A stretch of DNA of 64,000 bases from Trichoderma breve (Eukaryota; Ascomycota; Sordariomycetes; Hypocreales; Hypocreaceae), in contig NC_079233.1 of the NCBI RefSeq assembly GCF_028502605.1, positions 62,001 through 126,000 of the forward strand, read 5' to 3'. Under the pieces are notes generated by a model. The model made no database searches and was not told the origin of the DNA. It worked only from the letters and a program-made list of their open reading frames with translations. The number at the start of each line of letters is the position of its first letter. Positions within the stretch are counted from its first letter, which is position 1. A program made the translations under genes and the position numbers. This document shows, in pieces, positions 46,929 through 58,951 of this stretch.

Positions 46929-48574
46929 ATGACACAAGACTCAAACCCAACCGCGGCGAGCTTGCTAGGCTCGACCTCAACCAATTTCCCTCGATCTCAT
47001 GAAAAAATATCCGACCCAAAGGACACGCCATACTTTATCGACAACGAATTCCGACTGTCTCAATCAATGAATTTCATCCCTGTCCATGATCCTGCGACAA
47101 ATAACCTGGTTACTAGAGTACCGATGATGACCGGTGACGAATTACAGCTCGCAGTTGAATCGGCGCAGAATGCCTTCAGCTCCTGGAGCAAAACCTCGAT
47201 AATTGCCCGACAGCAGATCATGTTTCGTTATGTCAGCTTGATCAAAGAGAACTGGGATAGACTCGCTGCTTCCATTACCCTGGAGCAGGGCAAAACATTT
47301 GCAGATGCGCGAGGCGATGTGCTACGCGGGCTGCAAGTTGCAGAAGCCGCATGCGCCGGCCCAGAGTATATGAAGGGAGAGATTCTGGAGGTCGCCAAGG
47401 ACATGGAGACCAGGACTTACAGGGAGCCTCTTGGCGTTGTCGCCGCAATCTGCCCATTTAGTATGTTCTTCCATTTACCATTTCACGCTCAGTATGGTTC
47501 TAACGAATATTGCGTGTAGATTTCCCTGCAATGATACCTCTTTGGTGCATACCGATTGCTACCATTACTGGAAATACAATGGTGCTGAAGCCTTCTGAGA
47601 GAGATCCTGGTGCTGCGATGATTCTTGCTGAATTGGCCGAAAAGGCCGGGTTTCCAAAGGGCGTTATCAACGTGGTACACGGCGCACATGATACAGTTAA
47701 TTTTCTCATCGATTCTCCCGTTATCAAAGCCATTAGTTTTGTTGGAAGCAACAAAGCTGGAGAATATATCTTCACACGTGGCTCCGCAAATGGGAAGAGG
47801 GTGCAGGCAAACTTGGGCGCAAAGAATCACGCATTGATCATGCCTGACAGTGATAAAGAAGCGACCCTGGATGCTATTGTCAGTGCTGCCTTTGGAGCCG
47901 CAGGACAGCGTTGTATGGCACTGTCCGTATCAGTATTCGTTGGGGAAAGCCGACAATGGCTTGATGAACTTGTCCAGAGAGCGAAGACTCTGCGAGTTGA
48001 TGCGGGTTTTGAGCATGGTGCTGATCTTGGTCCTGTTGTTACACCTGAGAGCAAAGCGAGGATTGAATCACTAATTGAGAGTGCGCAAGTCGAAGGTGCT
48101 CAAATCCTTCTTGACGGTCGTGGTTATAAGCCAGAGAAGTATCCGAATGGCAACTGGGTTGCTCCAACGATAATCACCGACGTCAGGCAATCTATGCAAT
48201 GCTATAAAGAAGAGATATTTGGCCCGGTACTAGTGTGTGTTAATGTTGACACTCTTGAGGCAGGTATTAATCTTATCAATGGGAACGACTACGGGAATGG
48301 TGCTGCTATTTTCACTTCCTCAGGCGCAGTTGCAGAGAAATTCCGGCGGAACATTGAAGCAGGCCAGCTGGGTATAAACGTGCCAATCCCGGTGCCTCTT
48401 CCAATGTTCTCATTCACAGGAAATAAGAAGAGCGTGGCTGGAGGGGGGGCCAGTACTTTTTACGGAAAACCAGGAGTGAACTTTTACACTCAGCTCAAAA
48501 CTGTCACATCCAAGTGGTCAAGTGCAAGTATTGTACCAACCAAGGCGGTGCTATCGATGCCGACTGGATCATAG
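46929..48574 (+). CDS. Methylmalonate-semialdehyde dehydrogenase-like (CoA-acylating) ALDH
   Basis: A 528-residue aldehyde dehydrogenase with exons 46929-47460 and 47520-48574. [12 protein letters not shown] with Asn178, [22 protein letters not shown] and GQRCMALSV with Cys309 are the hallmarks of MmsA-type enzymes. In these the usual general-base Glu is replaced and CoA takes the acyl group. Known members turn malonate or methylmalonate semialdehyde into acetyl- or propionyl-CoA with NAD+. The residues before 35 are Ser, Thr and Pro-rich and not a convincing mitochondrial presequence, unlike the valine-pathway form, so this may be a cytosolic paralogue. Next to a pyruvate aldolase it could oxidise the semialdehyde released. 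Confidence 0.92.
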
Positions 48575-49532
48575 AATATCCATTGCATAGACATAGAATG
48601 CTTAGTGAATAATGGAATATGAGATGCATCTTTACACACTTAGCTGATTGGCAATTTAGCGAAAGCAAAGAAACAAGACCCAACAATGTGCCGTTTTTGA
48701 ACCCACAAATGTCATATCGATGCTTCGTGAGATCGCTGAACTTTCTATCCAACTTGTCAAGTGTTTTAATATTACTATCTATAAGTGCCTCTCTTGCTGC
48801 ATCCTCCATTCACTTCTTCATTTATAATCTGGCTTTAATTAACTTCAGTTGCCGCGGCGGAGCACATTTCCCTTTGCGGGCTCGAGCAGGCAGTATGTCA
48901 TCCATTAACCACGCTAGTATTATACTGGTCAGTTCAGTCAACATCAAGTTTCCTGTTACTGTCTAGTTTTACTTCGTCCCTTCCCACGTCAAACACCGTA
49001 TTAGTCAGTTGTGCGCTTCAAACCGGCATCTTCTTCACAATGAAGTATTATGCCGCGTATGTTATCAACTACCAGGTCTTTATGATACTCAAATCTGAGA
49101 AAGCCTCTGACGTAGATGTAATTGGCGTTGATCAAGATTAAGACAATAAAAACGCGATGATTGATTACGGATAGCTTGAATGAGATGTTCCATTTTACCA
49201 TAAAGGCTACCTACATTCGTGGACATCATCTTCTTCGCCGTTGCTGTATTGTCTGACACAAGGATTTACTCTCCACGTAGCATCGAAACATTAACTGAAG
49301 GTCAATCAATTAGCACATAATACATGTAATAAGACGCTTTAGATGTTTAGGTGAACTGAATACGGATGATTCATGTGCATTGAGGGCCTGCTATTTACGG
49401 ACATTGCTGCTTTCGAGAAGGGGGAGTCAGACTTTATATGTAGCTATTGACCACTCTTGAGGACAAAAGACATCTCTCTCAAAAACAAAGCAGGGAAATA
49501 ACATCACTCTGGGTATCCATAATATCTCAATC
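48575..49532. other. Intergenic region with a possible coding relic
   Basis: A reverse-strand frame ending in the 3' part of the dehydrogenase starts MEDAAREALIDSNIKTLD at 48809 and looks protein-like. Just upstream on the same strand, in another frame, is RARKGKCAPPRQLKLIKA, cut off by a stop. This could be a decayed gene, but no family is evident. A forward frame of 115 codons covers the same bases. Confidence 0.3.
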
Positions 49533-50860
49533 ATGTCTCATTCATCCGACTCAGTACATCTTCCTAACAACCCCCTCGCAAAAGATGAGATGGACTTGTG
49601 TCTTGGCACAAGCATCAGTCGATATGCGGTCCAGGAATCAACTGAAAGCCGGCAAGGAACTCCTACTGAAAAGTCTATCCCGCCTTCAGACATCGGCGTT
49701 ATGCCATGGATCCAGATTGCTGGGGCGTTCTGCCTCATGTTCACCTCATGGGGAATTGTGGTATCTTACGGTACTTTTCAACAATATTATACAAGTGGTG
49801 GCGGCATTGTTGACGAGGCATCATCATCAACAATTGCTTGGATTGTTAGCCTACAGGCCTTCCTTCTCATGTTTGGCGCCGCGCTCACCGGGACGCTCTA
49901 TGATGCCGGATACTTCCGGACCATGATGTATTGTGGCTCCTTCTTGATGGTTTTTGGCCTCATGATGACCTCGCTGGCCAATAAATACTGGCAGTTCATT
50001 CTTGCTCAGTCTTTATGCACTGGCAGTGGGATGGGTCTTGTTGCCCTTGGAGCTCTTGCGACGCCAGGTACGTGGTTCGTCAAGCGCCGGGGCCTCGCCA
50101 TCGGTATGGGCAGTACTGGTGCATCGATAGGGGCATTATTTTTCCAATTGCCCTACGCCATCTCATCCCGATGATTGGGTTTGGCTGGGCCGTTCGCGTC
50201 ATGGGATTCATCGTATTATTTATGCTCATGTTGCCGCTTTCCATCTCCAAACAACGTCTACCCGCCAACAAGCGGCGTATTCTTATAGACTTCAAGTCGC
50301 TCGGTCAAATCGAATTTGGCCTCTACTGCCTAAGCATCTTTCTGGCTTTCCTTGGATTCTTCACCTTCTATACTTTCATCGAATCATGGGCTATTGCAAC
50401 TCAGCTCAATACAGACGGTGTAGCACCATACTACATCCTCACCATTACCAATGCATCGAGCAGCTTTGGACGAATCCTGCCAAATTACACGGCTGATAAG
50501 ATCGGGCCTCTCAATATTCAGGTTCCTGCGACTCTCATTGCCGGCGTGTTGGTCTTTACTTGGATACCTGCCCAATCAATGGGCTCAGTTATGGCTATCG
50601 CAATATTATATGGGTTTTTTTCAGGATCTCTTGTCTCTGTACCTCCAACTGCTATTGCTAGTATGACAGCTAATATGAATGAGCTCGGTGGTCGAATAGG
50701 TATGTGCTTTCTTGCAATGGCCTTTGGGTCGCTTATAGGAAGCCCTGTTACAGGTGCTATTGTACAATCTGTTGGGTATGATAACGCTAGGATTTATGCT
50801 GGCATTATGTTGTTAGCTGGCGCAACAACGATGGCGGTGCTAAGTATACGCATCCAATGA
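49533..50860 (+). pseudogene. Frameshifted monocarboxylate-type MFS transporter
   Basis: The left frame (49533-50174) gives an N-terminal polar tail and the first spans, with MPWIQIAGAFCLMFTSWGI, GSFLMVFGLMM and GMGSTGASIG. These are typical of fungal monocarboxylate/MCH-type transporters. The family-like sequence then continues in another frame (GIIFPIALRHLIPMIGFGW) up to 50860, with the remaining spans. The switch is at GATAGGGGCATT, 50127-50138, where one base is missing within a run of four G. The gap is too short for an intron. Without the switch the protein would stop at 213 residues. It is either a recent pseudogene or a sequencing error. The rest of the gene has no other stop. Confidence 0.85.
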
Positions 50861-51625
50861 ATCTCATTGATGGAGTAGAGCCCAGCGGGAAAATACCTAA
50901 TATGAATGAAGTGTCTTGGAGCACATTTCTACATGACGCGTAGAAGAATAGGTAGACAGGCCCACATGAATGCTCAAAATATAGTTGATTGTGACCGTTT
51001 ACAGGGACTGAACTCAGAATACAGCAAGATTTCGGTTGGCATACCGTAGTAATTCCCAGCTTCATTGGTCTCGATGGAATTACGTGGTGGCATTTTCCGC
51101 GCTACTATCGTAAAAATAATTTATATAACGCCATCTCGTGAACTTTCCATTTTCAGTAAATTGCGTATTTCCTTTTACAGCATTTGCTGAAAGCATTCGG
51201 CGCCCGACAGTGTCTTAGTAAGGCCATTTGAAAGCAAAATCCTCAGCAATGGGGCACAGGTCGCGAGCAGGAGGCTAGGAATTAGGCGGGTAACTTTCCC
51301 ACATTGAGCAAGGCGACGTCAATTACGTATTGGCTCTAACCTTACGTAGCGAAATGATATCCGTTGAATCTGCTACTTGCCGCAGTGCATCACAACTAAT
51401 CAAATTATAAATTCAATATTCCATTATCATTGCATTTGTAAACTAGGAACATACTTGATAACTTGGAGCCTACAATAGATATTCGTAGAACGTTTAGGAA
51501 CATGAGAATTGTCTTAAATAGCGGGCGGGCGTCCAGAACTAATTTCTGGAACACCAAGTTACAATCAAAGTCGAGAACGAGGCACAAAGTTATTTAGCAT
51601 TATTGCAATACCCATACGAAACAAA
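50861..51625. other. Intergenic region, no gene seen
   Basis: It lies between the frameshifted transporter and the SDR, both on the forward strand. Open frames are short and without motifs. I see no clear repeat or site. Confidence 0.45.
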
Positions 51626-52544
51626 ATGTCTTCTCCAAAGTCAATTCTACTAATTGGTGGCTCTCGCGGTATTGGGCTGGGTATTGTAAAGCAGGCCGCA
51701 AGTTTAGCCATTCAACTGAAAAATCTCTTACAAGACTAGCTAACAATGTCGATAGTTGTCTGTTTTCCCCGAAGCAACTATCTTCGCAACCGCAAGAGAT
51801 CCAAGCAAAGCAAATGAGCTTCAAGACGTTGTCAATGCAAACAAGGGTCGCGTTCAAGTTATTGCGGCTGATGCCAATGACTCAAACTCGCTTCATTTAG
51901 CTGCCGAAGAGATTGGTCGACTAACTGACTCTTTGGATATTGTGATATACAACTCCGGTATCCTAAATGGTTTTGGAAACCTCTTGGAAGTGGGTATTCA
52001 GCCATTGATCGAAAACATCACGACAAATGTCTATGGAGCATACTATACTGCAACTGAGTTTGTACCTCTTTTGTTAAAGTCCAAGTACGAAAAGAAGACT
52101 CTGGTCCTGCTTTCATCTTCATTTGCGTCTATGCAATTGAGCGACGAAACCTCAGCGGTCCACGAATCACTGTTCGGGAGTGGCTATGATGCGACTGCAA
52201 TGTATAATATCTCGAAGGTGAGTAAATCCAAAACGACAGCGAGAGATACATTGGCTAATGAAATGTTTTAGACCGCCCTCAATCGCCTGGGAAAAGAACT
52301 TGACATTGTGCTTGGCCGACAGGGCCTACCGGTTGTCCTTATTCACCCAGGATTGGTAAAGACAGATATGAATCCATATGGAGATATTGACATCTCTGAG
52401 AGTGTCTCAGGTGTGTAAGTCACTCAAGATCCTTTTGTATCACCTATCAGTGCTAATTCCTTTACTAGTGTCAATGTTATACAGTCATTTAAGGCGGGAA
52501 AGAAGAATTTTTATGACTGGAGTGGAAATGAGCTGCCGTGGTAG
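51626..52544 (+). CDS. Short-chain dehydrogenase/reductase
   Basis: An NAD(P)-dependent SDR of about 246 residues. Exons are 51626-51685, 51756-52217, 52272-52414 and 52469-52544. GGSRGIG is the dinucleotide-binding glycine motif, IYNSGI replaces the usual NNAG, LLSSSFAS holds the catalytic Ser, and YNISK is the Tyr-x3-Lys pair. IHPGLVKTDM is also typical. With a GT donor at 51686, the αB helix reads GLGI-LSVFPEA, three residues shorter than usual. A GC donor after GTAAAGCAG (intron from 51695) would add VKQ and give a normal helix. Its neighbours are the frameshifted transporter and a convergent MDR oxidoreductase. Confidence 0.85.
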
Positions 52545-53345
52545 CTCACAGTACTAATAGATTGCGAATAATAGACAAAATGTAATTTAAATAGGTAGCT
52601 GTCAGATATTTTATTGAAATCTTCTCACATAATGCATAACATGGACGAAAAAGCGTCTGCACAGAATACAACAATCGAGATCTATCAAGTTGCGACTATG
52701 CTCATTTACCAGCGAGCCGATGTTGGGTGGGGTTTAAGACACTGCGGCTTAGTCCAGTTTCCTGTTCAAGAAATCATTGTTCGTTTTAAATTAGAGTGGT
52801 CGCAATAATTGAGGTAAGGAAAGGGACATTCATAGGCCAAAGTCTGCAAACGCAAAAACAATTTGTACCCAGGTTAGGAGGGATAATGAGACAATGAATC
52901 ACAGCTTCAGTGCACACACTAAATGTGGCAACATCCAAAATAACAGAGAAATACTTTAAAAATCTAAAACATCTATCCATTATTAGTACATTTATATTTC
53001 ACTTCACTGTTCATATAGGTTGGAGATTGAATGGTTAATCTTTAAGCTAGATACTGCAACTTTTGATGGTATCTTGTGTGGTGTTCGCAGACTTTAGAAC
53101 CATAGCTGTAGATTTAGCGATGTGCTCTAGTGGGGTGTTTCAGTTACTTCAGATCCCTGAGGAGAGCAACCTACGGGCTACTCTTCATGCCTGAAATGCA
53201 CCAAGTTCGGATTGAGTTGGGCACAATTGAGTTTTAATAGTTAATATTCTGGATTATTCTACGATCTAAAAGTCAAATGGAAGATAACTTGTATAAGTTC
53301 TAATCCACTGCCGACCTGATCCAACCACATACGCGAGGGTTTCTC
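52545..53345. other. Intergenic region between convergent genes
   Basis: It contains the 3' ends of the SDR and the MDR oxidoreductase. It is AT-rich. Short frames at 52614-52808 (forward) and 52786-52980 (reverse) have no motif. Confidence 0.45.
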
Positions 53346-54575
53346 TCAAGGAATCTCAATTACTACCTTGCCAGTATGCTTTCGAGCTTCCTACATATTT
53401 TATTAGTATCATCGCATCATAAGTAATCCGCCATACCGAGTACTTACCATGTATTCAAGGCCCTCCCGCAGCTCCTCCAACTTGAACACTCTCTTGTCCA
53501 AAACTGGCTGAATCTTGTTGGCATCTATTGCTGCCATCATTTCATCCATCTGATCCCTAGAACCAATGTGAATTCCACGGAAAGTGCAGGTGTTCAACAG
53601 TGCATCTAGAATGCTGGCGTTTTTAGTCTCCACGCCCGTTAAGATTCCAATTACGGTAATGATGCCTTCGGGCTTGATCGCCTTCACGCTATGAGGTAGC
53701 GTTTCTTGGCCCCCGACGTCAAGGATATGGTCAAATCCTTCTTCATTCGGGGTGAAATTTCGTGCCGTGACTCCCCAGTCTTTATCTTCCAAATAATTGA
53801 CGATATGGTCAACACCAAGGCGTTGGAGTAGCTCGTACTTGCTAGTGGACGACGTTGTAGCGACAACTTTAGCCCCTCCAGCTTTTGCAAACTAGTATTC
53901 GTGTTAGATTGACCATTGATCAATGATGAGGAGCAATGGATAGTTACCTGAATGGCGAAGAGGCTCACACCACCGGTTCCTTGAACTAGAACCCAATCGC
54001 CTGGTTTAACTGCCTTTAATCCATAAAGGGCATTCCACGCTGTTAATCCGCAATCCGAGAGAGAGGCACCTTCAAGATACGACAAATTAGAAGCAAGGCG
54101 TACTAGCCAATTCTCTTCATATACTCCGTATTGCTGCCAGGTGCCGTCGAAAGAGCCGCCGATACTTCCGTTGCGCATTATAGCCCTTGTCATAGGTCCA
54201 GATTGGTGCCCTGGGTTGAAGAGCGTGGTGACTCTATCGCCCTTCTTCCACTTGGTAACCTTCGGTCCCACTTCGATAACTTCCCCAGCCCCATCAGAAC
54301 CGCCAACAACAGGAAGATGAAGATGAAAGATATAAGTTCCCTAATACATGAGTCAGTAAAGGACCAAGCTTCTTCGTGCATCCAATGGAAAATATCGAAA
54401 GTGAACTCACCTTTGGAATCATATGATCGCGATAATTCAGTGATGCTGCATGTAACTTGACCAGAACACCATAGTCTCCAACTGATGGAATAGGCCCATC
54501 GGTGAAGTTTAATTCATCATAGCCTTTCTCTTGTCCCATGATAACCCATTTTTTCTGTGTCGAAGGAAGAGCCAT
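53346..54575 (-). CDS. MDR-family oxidoreductase (quinone oxidoreductase/ADH-like)
   Basis: A 348-residue enzyme with exons 54411-54575, 53948-54340, 53448-53891 and 53346-53390, read right to left. ASLNYRDHMIPKGTY spans intron 1. VGGSDGAGEVIEVGP, the GDRV strand, and LSDCGLTAWNALYGL are the GroES-like part. VLVQGTGGVSLFAIQ is the NAD(P)-binding motif. The usual catalytic-zinc Cys is Asn (LNYRD), and the structural zinc Cys cluster is absent. It is therefore the zinc-free type that reduces quinones or enones with NADPH. The last exon is only 14 codons (EARKHTGKVVIEIP plus stop). ATG 54575 (MALPSTQKKW) is chosen over one five codons upstream. Confidence 0.9.
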
Positions 54576-55982
54576 CTTGACAATGTGCAAGTGTGAATTA
54601 GTGTAATGTATCTTAAAGAAGAAATTTCAGAAGTAATTAATGAATATGAGGATTTTCTTTCATTGTTGAGCGTCAATGAATTCGAAAGTGAGAGTTCTTG
54701 ATGATTATTATAGCCGCTTGCAGAGGCGAAATCGACTTCATTTATGATTCCTCAGCACTGACAAACCAGCCAGATTATCGGGTTCTACGCCGTTGTAAAC
54801 TATTAACCTAGCGACTTTTGTGATTTGTAGACATACAGAGTGATTTACATATGCTGCGTGACGTCGTAGAGGAGCTTGCCAAGTAAGCAAACTACGATGT
54901 TCTAGGTTGGCGAAGTGGCTGCCGAGTAATCCGCCAGCATCACAATACAGATACGAGCAGAATGAACACCAAAAAGGGCACTATTGTCCTCAAAACAAGC
55001 TCTTTCACTCATCGGGTCTAATAAGGTTTATAATGTTAATCTTTATTATCTGATCAAGGCTAGACTGGGGCAATCGTGGCTCATGTGCAGCGGGGATAGT
55101 TTAGTAACGGTCGCCTCTCCGCAGAGGTAGGACGAGAAGAAAATGGGAATAGTATGAGAAAGACATTTACAATCATCATCAATCTGCTCATTTAGCCAGC
55201 TGAAAATCTTGCTGTAGGATTCTTTGCTATGCCACGTACAATCCCGGAGCAAGTAGTTACATAACCAAGCAGCTCCCTAACCATATACGGCGCTTCCTAT
55301 TATGAGAATATTGCCTAGAACAGCAAACACTTCCGCGCGACCCCACACTGCAGCCCTCGATCCCTTATGCACTGTACATGTGACGTTATGCCACATGAGC
55401 CACCCCATACGCCTCTTAGACGTTCTATCGTGCTATTTTCTAATCATGGCGGACAGTGCTGTAATCTTTTGCTGTTCCAATTTATGTTTGAATTATATAT
55501 GACATTTGCCATTATCATTAAAAGGCATAGGATCAATGGTGGTGTCAAGATGTAGCTTCATGCACCATCCGGAGATACGACACTTGCTGGGTGGCTCATA
55601 CCTCCTCCAAAACATCCTCCAAAATACTAATCGCCAATGCGGTGAGACTAATACTGGGAGGTTGAACTATATCTAGCTTTGGAACGAACACAAGTGCGTT
55701 TATTCCCCTATGTGGAAGCTTAGTGAGAGCATCAACCCTCAGTATAATCCGTACTTGTCTTTTATCGTCCTCTAGTCGAGTCGAAGTAGTCTGTTTCTGA
55801 ACTATCGCGTTGCCTCTTCTTGTCCTAAAACATTCCAGCTTTCATGTATGCCGAAAATAAGTTGGATTCATTCAAGCATACTGAACACAATTTATTAACA
55901 CAATATGAACATGAACTGCATAGTAGACCATTGTTATGAACTTGCTCGAATTCTCTATTAACATGGATATGAGAATAGGTAT
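54576..55982. other. Intergenic region, no gene seen
   Basis: A 1.4-kb gap. Small frames at 55046-55252 and 55302-55502 lack motifs or splice partners. I see no repeat. It holds the promoter of the leftward MDR oxidoreductase and the terminator of the leftward peroxidase. Confidence 0.45.
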
Positions 55983-57949
55983 TTAGACAAATTCAACATC
56001 ATCCCAGGAGTTGAAGACACTAGAAACTGTTTTTGTCGCTCCCTGGGCAACGAGATCAAAGGGGTGCGAAGAGACTGCTGTCAATGGACCACTGCTCTGC
56101 CATATGCCTCTGTAGAGTGTAAAATTGGTTCCAGAAATTTCGCTCAAAGGCTCCATATGAACTATTTCCTGAATCCACGGGCTAATTGGAGCGGTTTTAT
56201 TTGAGGGTTGCGGAACAATGAGTGAAACGTTTGTGTACAACTCCGCATTTAGAACCTTTATCGTTGTGAAATGGTCAGTTGTGTGAAAAAGAACTACCGC
56301 ATGAATCATGGATTGTACTTACTGCTGCGGTCAAGTTGAGTTGTAGCTGGTTACTACCGTTGATAGTTATGCTGCTCTGACTTGAAAGGCTAAACATTGG
56401 CAGAATAGCATCAGATACAGGAAATCCGCCGCCGCCATTGTTATAAACCGTGGCCTTTCCAGTTGAGCCGTCGATAATTTCGACAGTAAAAGACGATACG
56501 CCCTGCTCAGCAGGAATTGTAGAGCTGAATCTGAAATAGGTGTAGCTTGGACCGCAATTAGGATAGCCGCAGCCTGCAGTCAGCCCTTGTGATGTCGTTC
56601 CAGTGGCCACAGGCAACGCTTCACCGGATCGCGAGGCTAAATGTATAAGAACTTGTGTTCCATTTGCACCAATTAGGTCATCAACAATCTTTAGTAAGTT
56701 CAAATTGCTATTAGTTAGCCACTCAAGACCTCTAAGTTCTGCGGCGGGCGGGTGGAAGGGTAGCACTTACTCGTATAAATCCAGATACTGAGAGGGTTTG
56801 ATCATCGTTAACTGTAACAGACAACTTTCGAGGCTTTATCTTAAGAGGCTTAATAACATCTGTCAGTTTAACATCTCTAGGCACCGTATTAATCATGCGC
56901 TCAAACATAGTGGTACACGTGTTCAGAAAAAAGTCATTAGATGAGGCCATCTGTGAAATCATATCACCGCCATCTGCGTTGAAGATACGAAAGTCTGATC
57001 GTGTTGTTTCATTTTGTCCAAACGCAAGTGGGTTCTGAGAAACATTGGCGACGAACTCTTTGGCACTATAGTAGACTAGATGTTAGTTTGGTGGAGCAAA
57101 GACTTCATGGCAGGGCGACGCGAGAGCAAAACTAACACAAGGTTGTCAAAGTTGTCCGTCGTTGTGTCAAAAGTAACCGTATTATCATTCGTTGCCTAAA
57201 AAGTGTTTTTCAAGTTAGTCAACTGAGTCGTGATGATTCACCAACCCGCTGTCGGTGAGAGATGTAGAATTACGAACACCATTCGTTGGCACAGGATTAG
57301 GGACAATTTCTGGAAAGTCCACACCATGCACACCTCCGACACTATGCCCACAAGCAACAAGTGCGATCATTTCGGATGTATCAAATCCCTGTTTCGCAAA
57401 ACTCAGAGTATGTGAAGGTAGGTCTTGCTGAGGCTCCGGAACACCAGATGGACCTGGGCCGGCTGCGTCCACGCGACCGCCTCTAAATGGAACAATAACC
57501 TTTCCATTTGAACACGCGCCAACAGCCATCACAGCGCCTATGGCAAATAGATCAGCCATAGACGCTCGAGTATTATGGCTGCCCTGAAAAATGCCAAGTG
57601 TTTCCCGAAATGCATCTCCAACGTTCTCAGAACGATCCATCTCGAAAACAATTGAAGCGTCAAGGCCACCGGTTCCAGCAGACACATCTGCTGTTGCCAT
57701 GTCGTGATAGGCGTTTCTAATCCATTCAGCACCAAAACTACGCCCTATACCAAGGGCACGCTCAGCTGGCCCACTGCATCCGTCCACAAAAGAAACAGTG
57801 CTGCCGGGACCGTCAAAGGGGTTTTCTTGTTCGAACACTTCTCTCTCAAGCTCATCGATCTGCGCATTCGGCCAAATGTAATCAGCCTTGGTGGGAAGCC
57901 AGAATTGCGAGCTTAAAACAGCATACGCAACCGCTCGAGTCCAGGCCAT
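55983..57949 (-). CDS. Secreted class II-like plant-type heme peroxidase
   Basis: A 566-residue secreted heme peroxidase with exons 57242-57949, 57137-57195, 56771-57065, 56323-56688 and 55983-56255, read right to left. The signal peptide is about residues 1-22. WIRNAYHDMATAD holds the distal Arg78 and His82 of the plant-peroxidase superfamily, with Tyr81 where the canonical enzymes have Phe. CGHSVGGVHGVDFPEIV holds the proximal heme ligand His202. DGCSG and GACSNGK supply Cys for disulfides. About 250 residues beyond the peroxidase core form an extension with several N-glycosylation sequons. Similar long forms occur in ascomycetes. The intron before exon 4 is the least certain (acceptor CTAAAG at 56689). 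Confidence 0.88.
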
Positions 57950-58165
57950 GATTCTTTGATCCAGGGATCCTTATCGTAACCAATAATAAGAGTAAACAAG
58001 TATGGACACAAGAGATATTGGAGATTCATCCAGAGTGGTTTATTTGATGTAATATATAAAAAAGAGTTGAATGTCTAATCAAAGCATCCTTGAACATCAA
58101 AGGGGTATTGCTGTGTAGGATGATTACTTCTCAACTGCGCTTGTAGCGGTCAAGCGTGGCAGTGA

Positions 58166-58425
58166 ATGTCGGAGATGGACCTTCCTATCGGAGTACCGCT
58201 ACTTACAAACGAACCGTATGCCGCCATAAAGGCCGTTGATAATTCAGAGGCTCAAGTTGCAGTTGCAGCAGGTGATCGCATAAGAGAAATTGCGTGAGAC
58301 GCCATTGGTCAGTTTGAAGTCTGTTATAACCCTAAATTTATCCATTATGACAAATTAATCCTTAAGCAAAACCAATTCAGCTGGGACGCGTATGTGAATT
58401 TTTTTGGCGCATCAGAAAACGCGTA
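58166..58425 (+). pseudogene. Possible decayed coding fragment
   Basis: From an ATG at 58166 the frame reads MSEMDLPIGVPLLTNEP, then AVDNSEAQVAVAAGD and REIA, and stops with TGA at 58295. Past it the same frame gives DAIGQFEV and SWDAYVNFF and stops at about 58424. The composition is protein-like across the first stop, as if a CGA had become TGA by a RIP-type change. I do not recognise the family. Confidence 0.3.
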
Positions 58426-58508
58426 ACCCTGGGGCTCATTAAGCTTACAAGAATGCATACATCCTTGATGTGGTTCGTATTAAGCTTACAGGAACGCGTA
58501 GACCCTGG
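58417..58508. repeat. Degenerate direct repeats
   Basis: Bases 58438-58467 and 58479-58508 both begin ATTAAGCTTACA and continue with similar text (GAA.GC.TA...CC). They differ mainly by transitions. A third partial copy, ACGCGTA-CCCTGG, is at about 58418-58432. The pattern suggests an old tandem repeat weakened by mutation. Confidence 0.5.
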
Positions 58509-58951
58509 CCTAAGAATCGTGAGGCCGCGTGTGCGCACCGTGTAACGTCTCCAAATACCTTGGTGTAAGTCGAATTAAAAAAAAAAAATTCGCCGCTAAG
58601 ATCATCACAAGTGATGAAGAATCTCAATTTGCAGAATAATTACGAAATGCTGATTTAGAGGGATATGTAGTGGTATCCCACCTCCTCGTAAAGAATTTTA
58701 GTACAAAGCGACAGGTTAATTGTTGTGATGCTTGGGTAACAAAGTGACGTTATTACGAGACCAATGTTAGCCTTGTTTAAATACTAAATGTACCTTTGAA
58801 ACAATGAAACTATCCAAGAATTACACACTTTTGAATCTCTGCTGTATTAAATCGGTCTATGCTGGACATCCTAGGGTAGAGTTACAGTCCCACAAATCAC
58901 TAATACCTTCATCGTGATACGCCATACAGCCGAGAGTTGTGATTACAATAT

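Larger units (their letters stand above)
57950..58951. other. Intergenic region with degenerate repeats and a coding relic
   Basis: Besides the relic at 58166-58425 and the direct repeats at 58417-58508, it has a poly-A run at about 58577-58587 flanked by CGAATT and AATTCG arms. It separates two minus-strand genes. Confidence 0.5.

Noticed and set aside
50095..50135. Intron to explain the frame change in the monocarboxylate-type transporter
   Set aside because: The only GT...AG pair that would fit spans about 12 bases, far below any fungal intron.
56689..56770. Shorter intron in the peroxidase ending at CGCAG or AATAG
   Set aside because: Those acceptors give an early stop or the wrong frame; only the acceptor at 56689 gives a continuous protein of whole codons.
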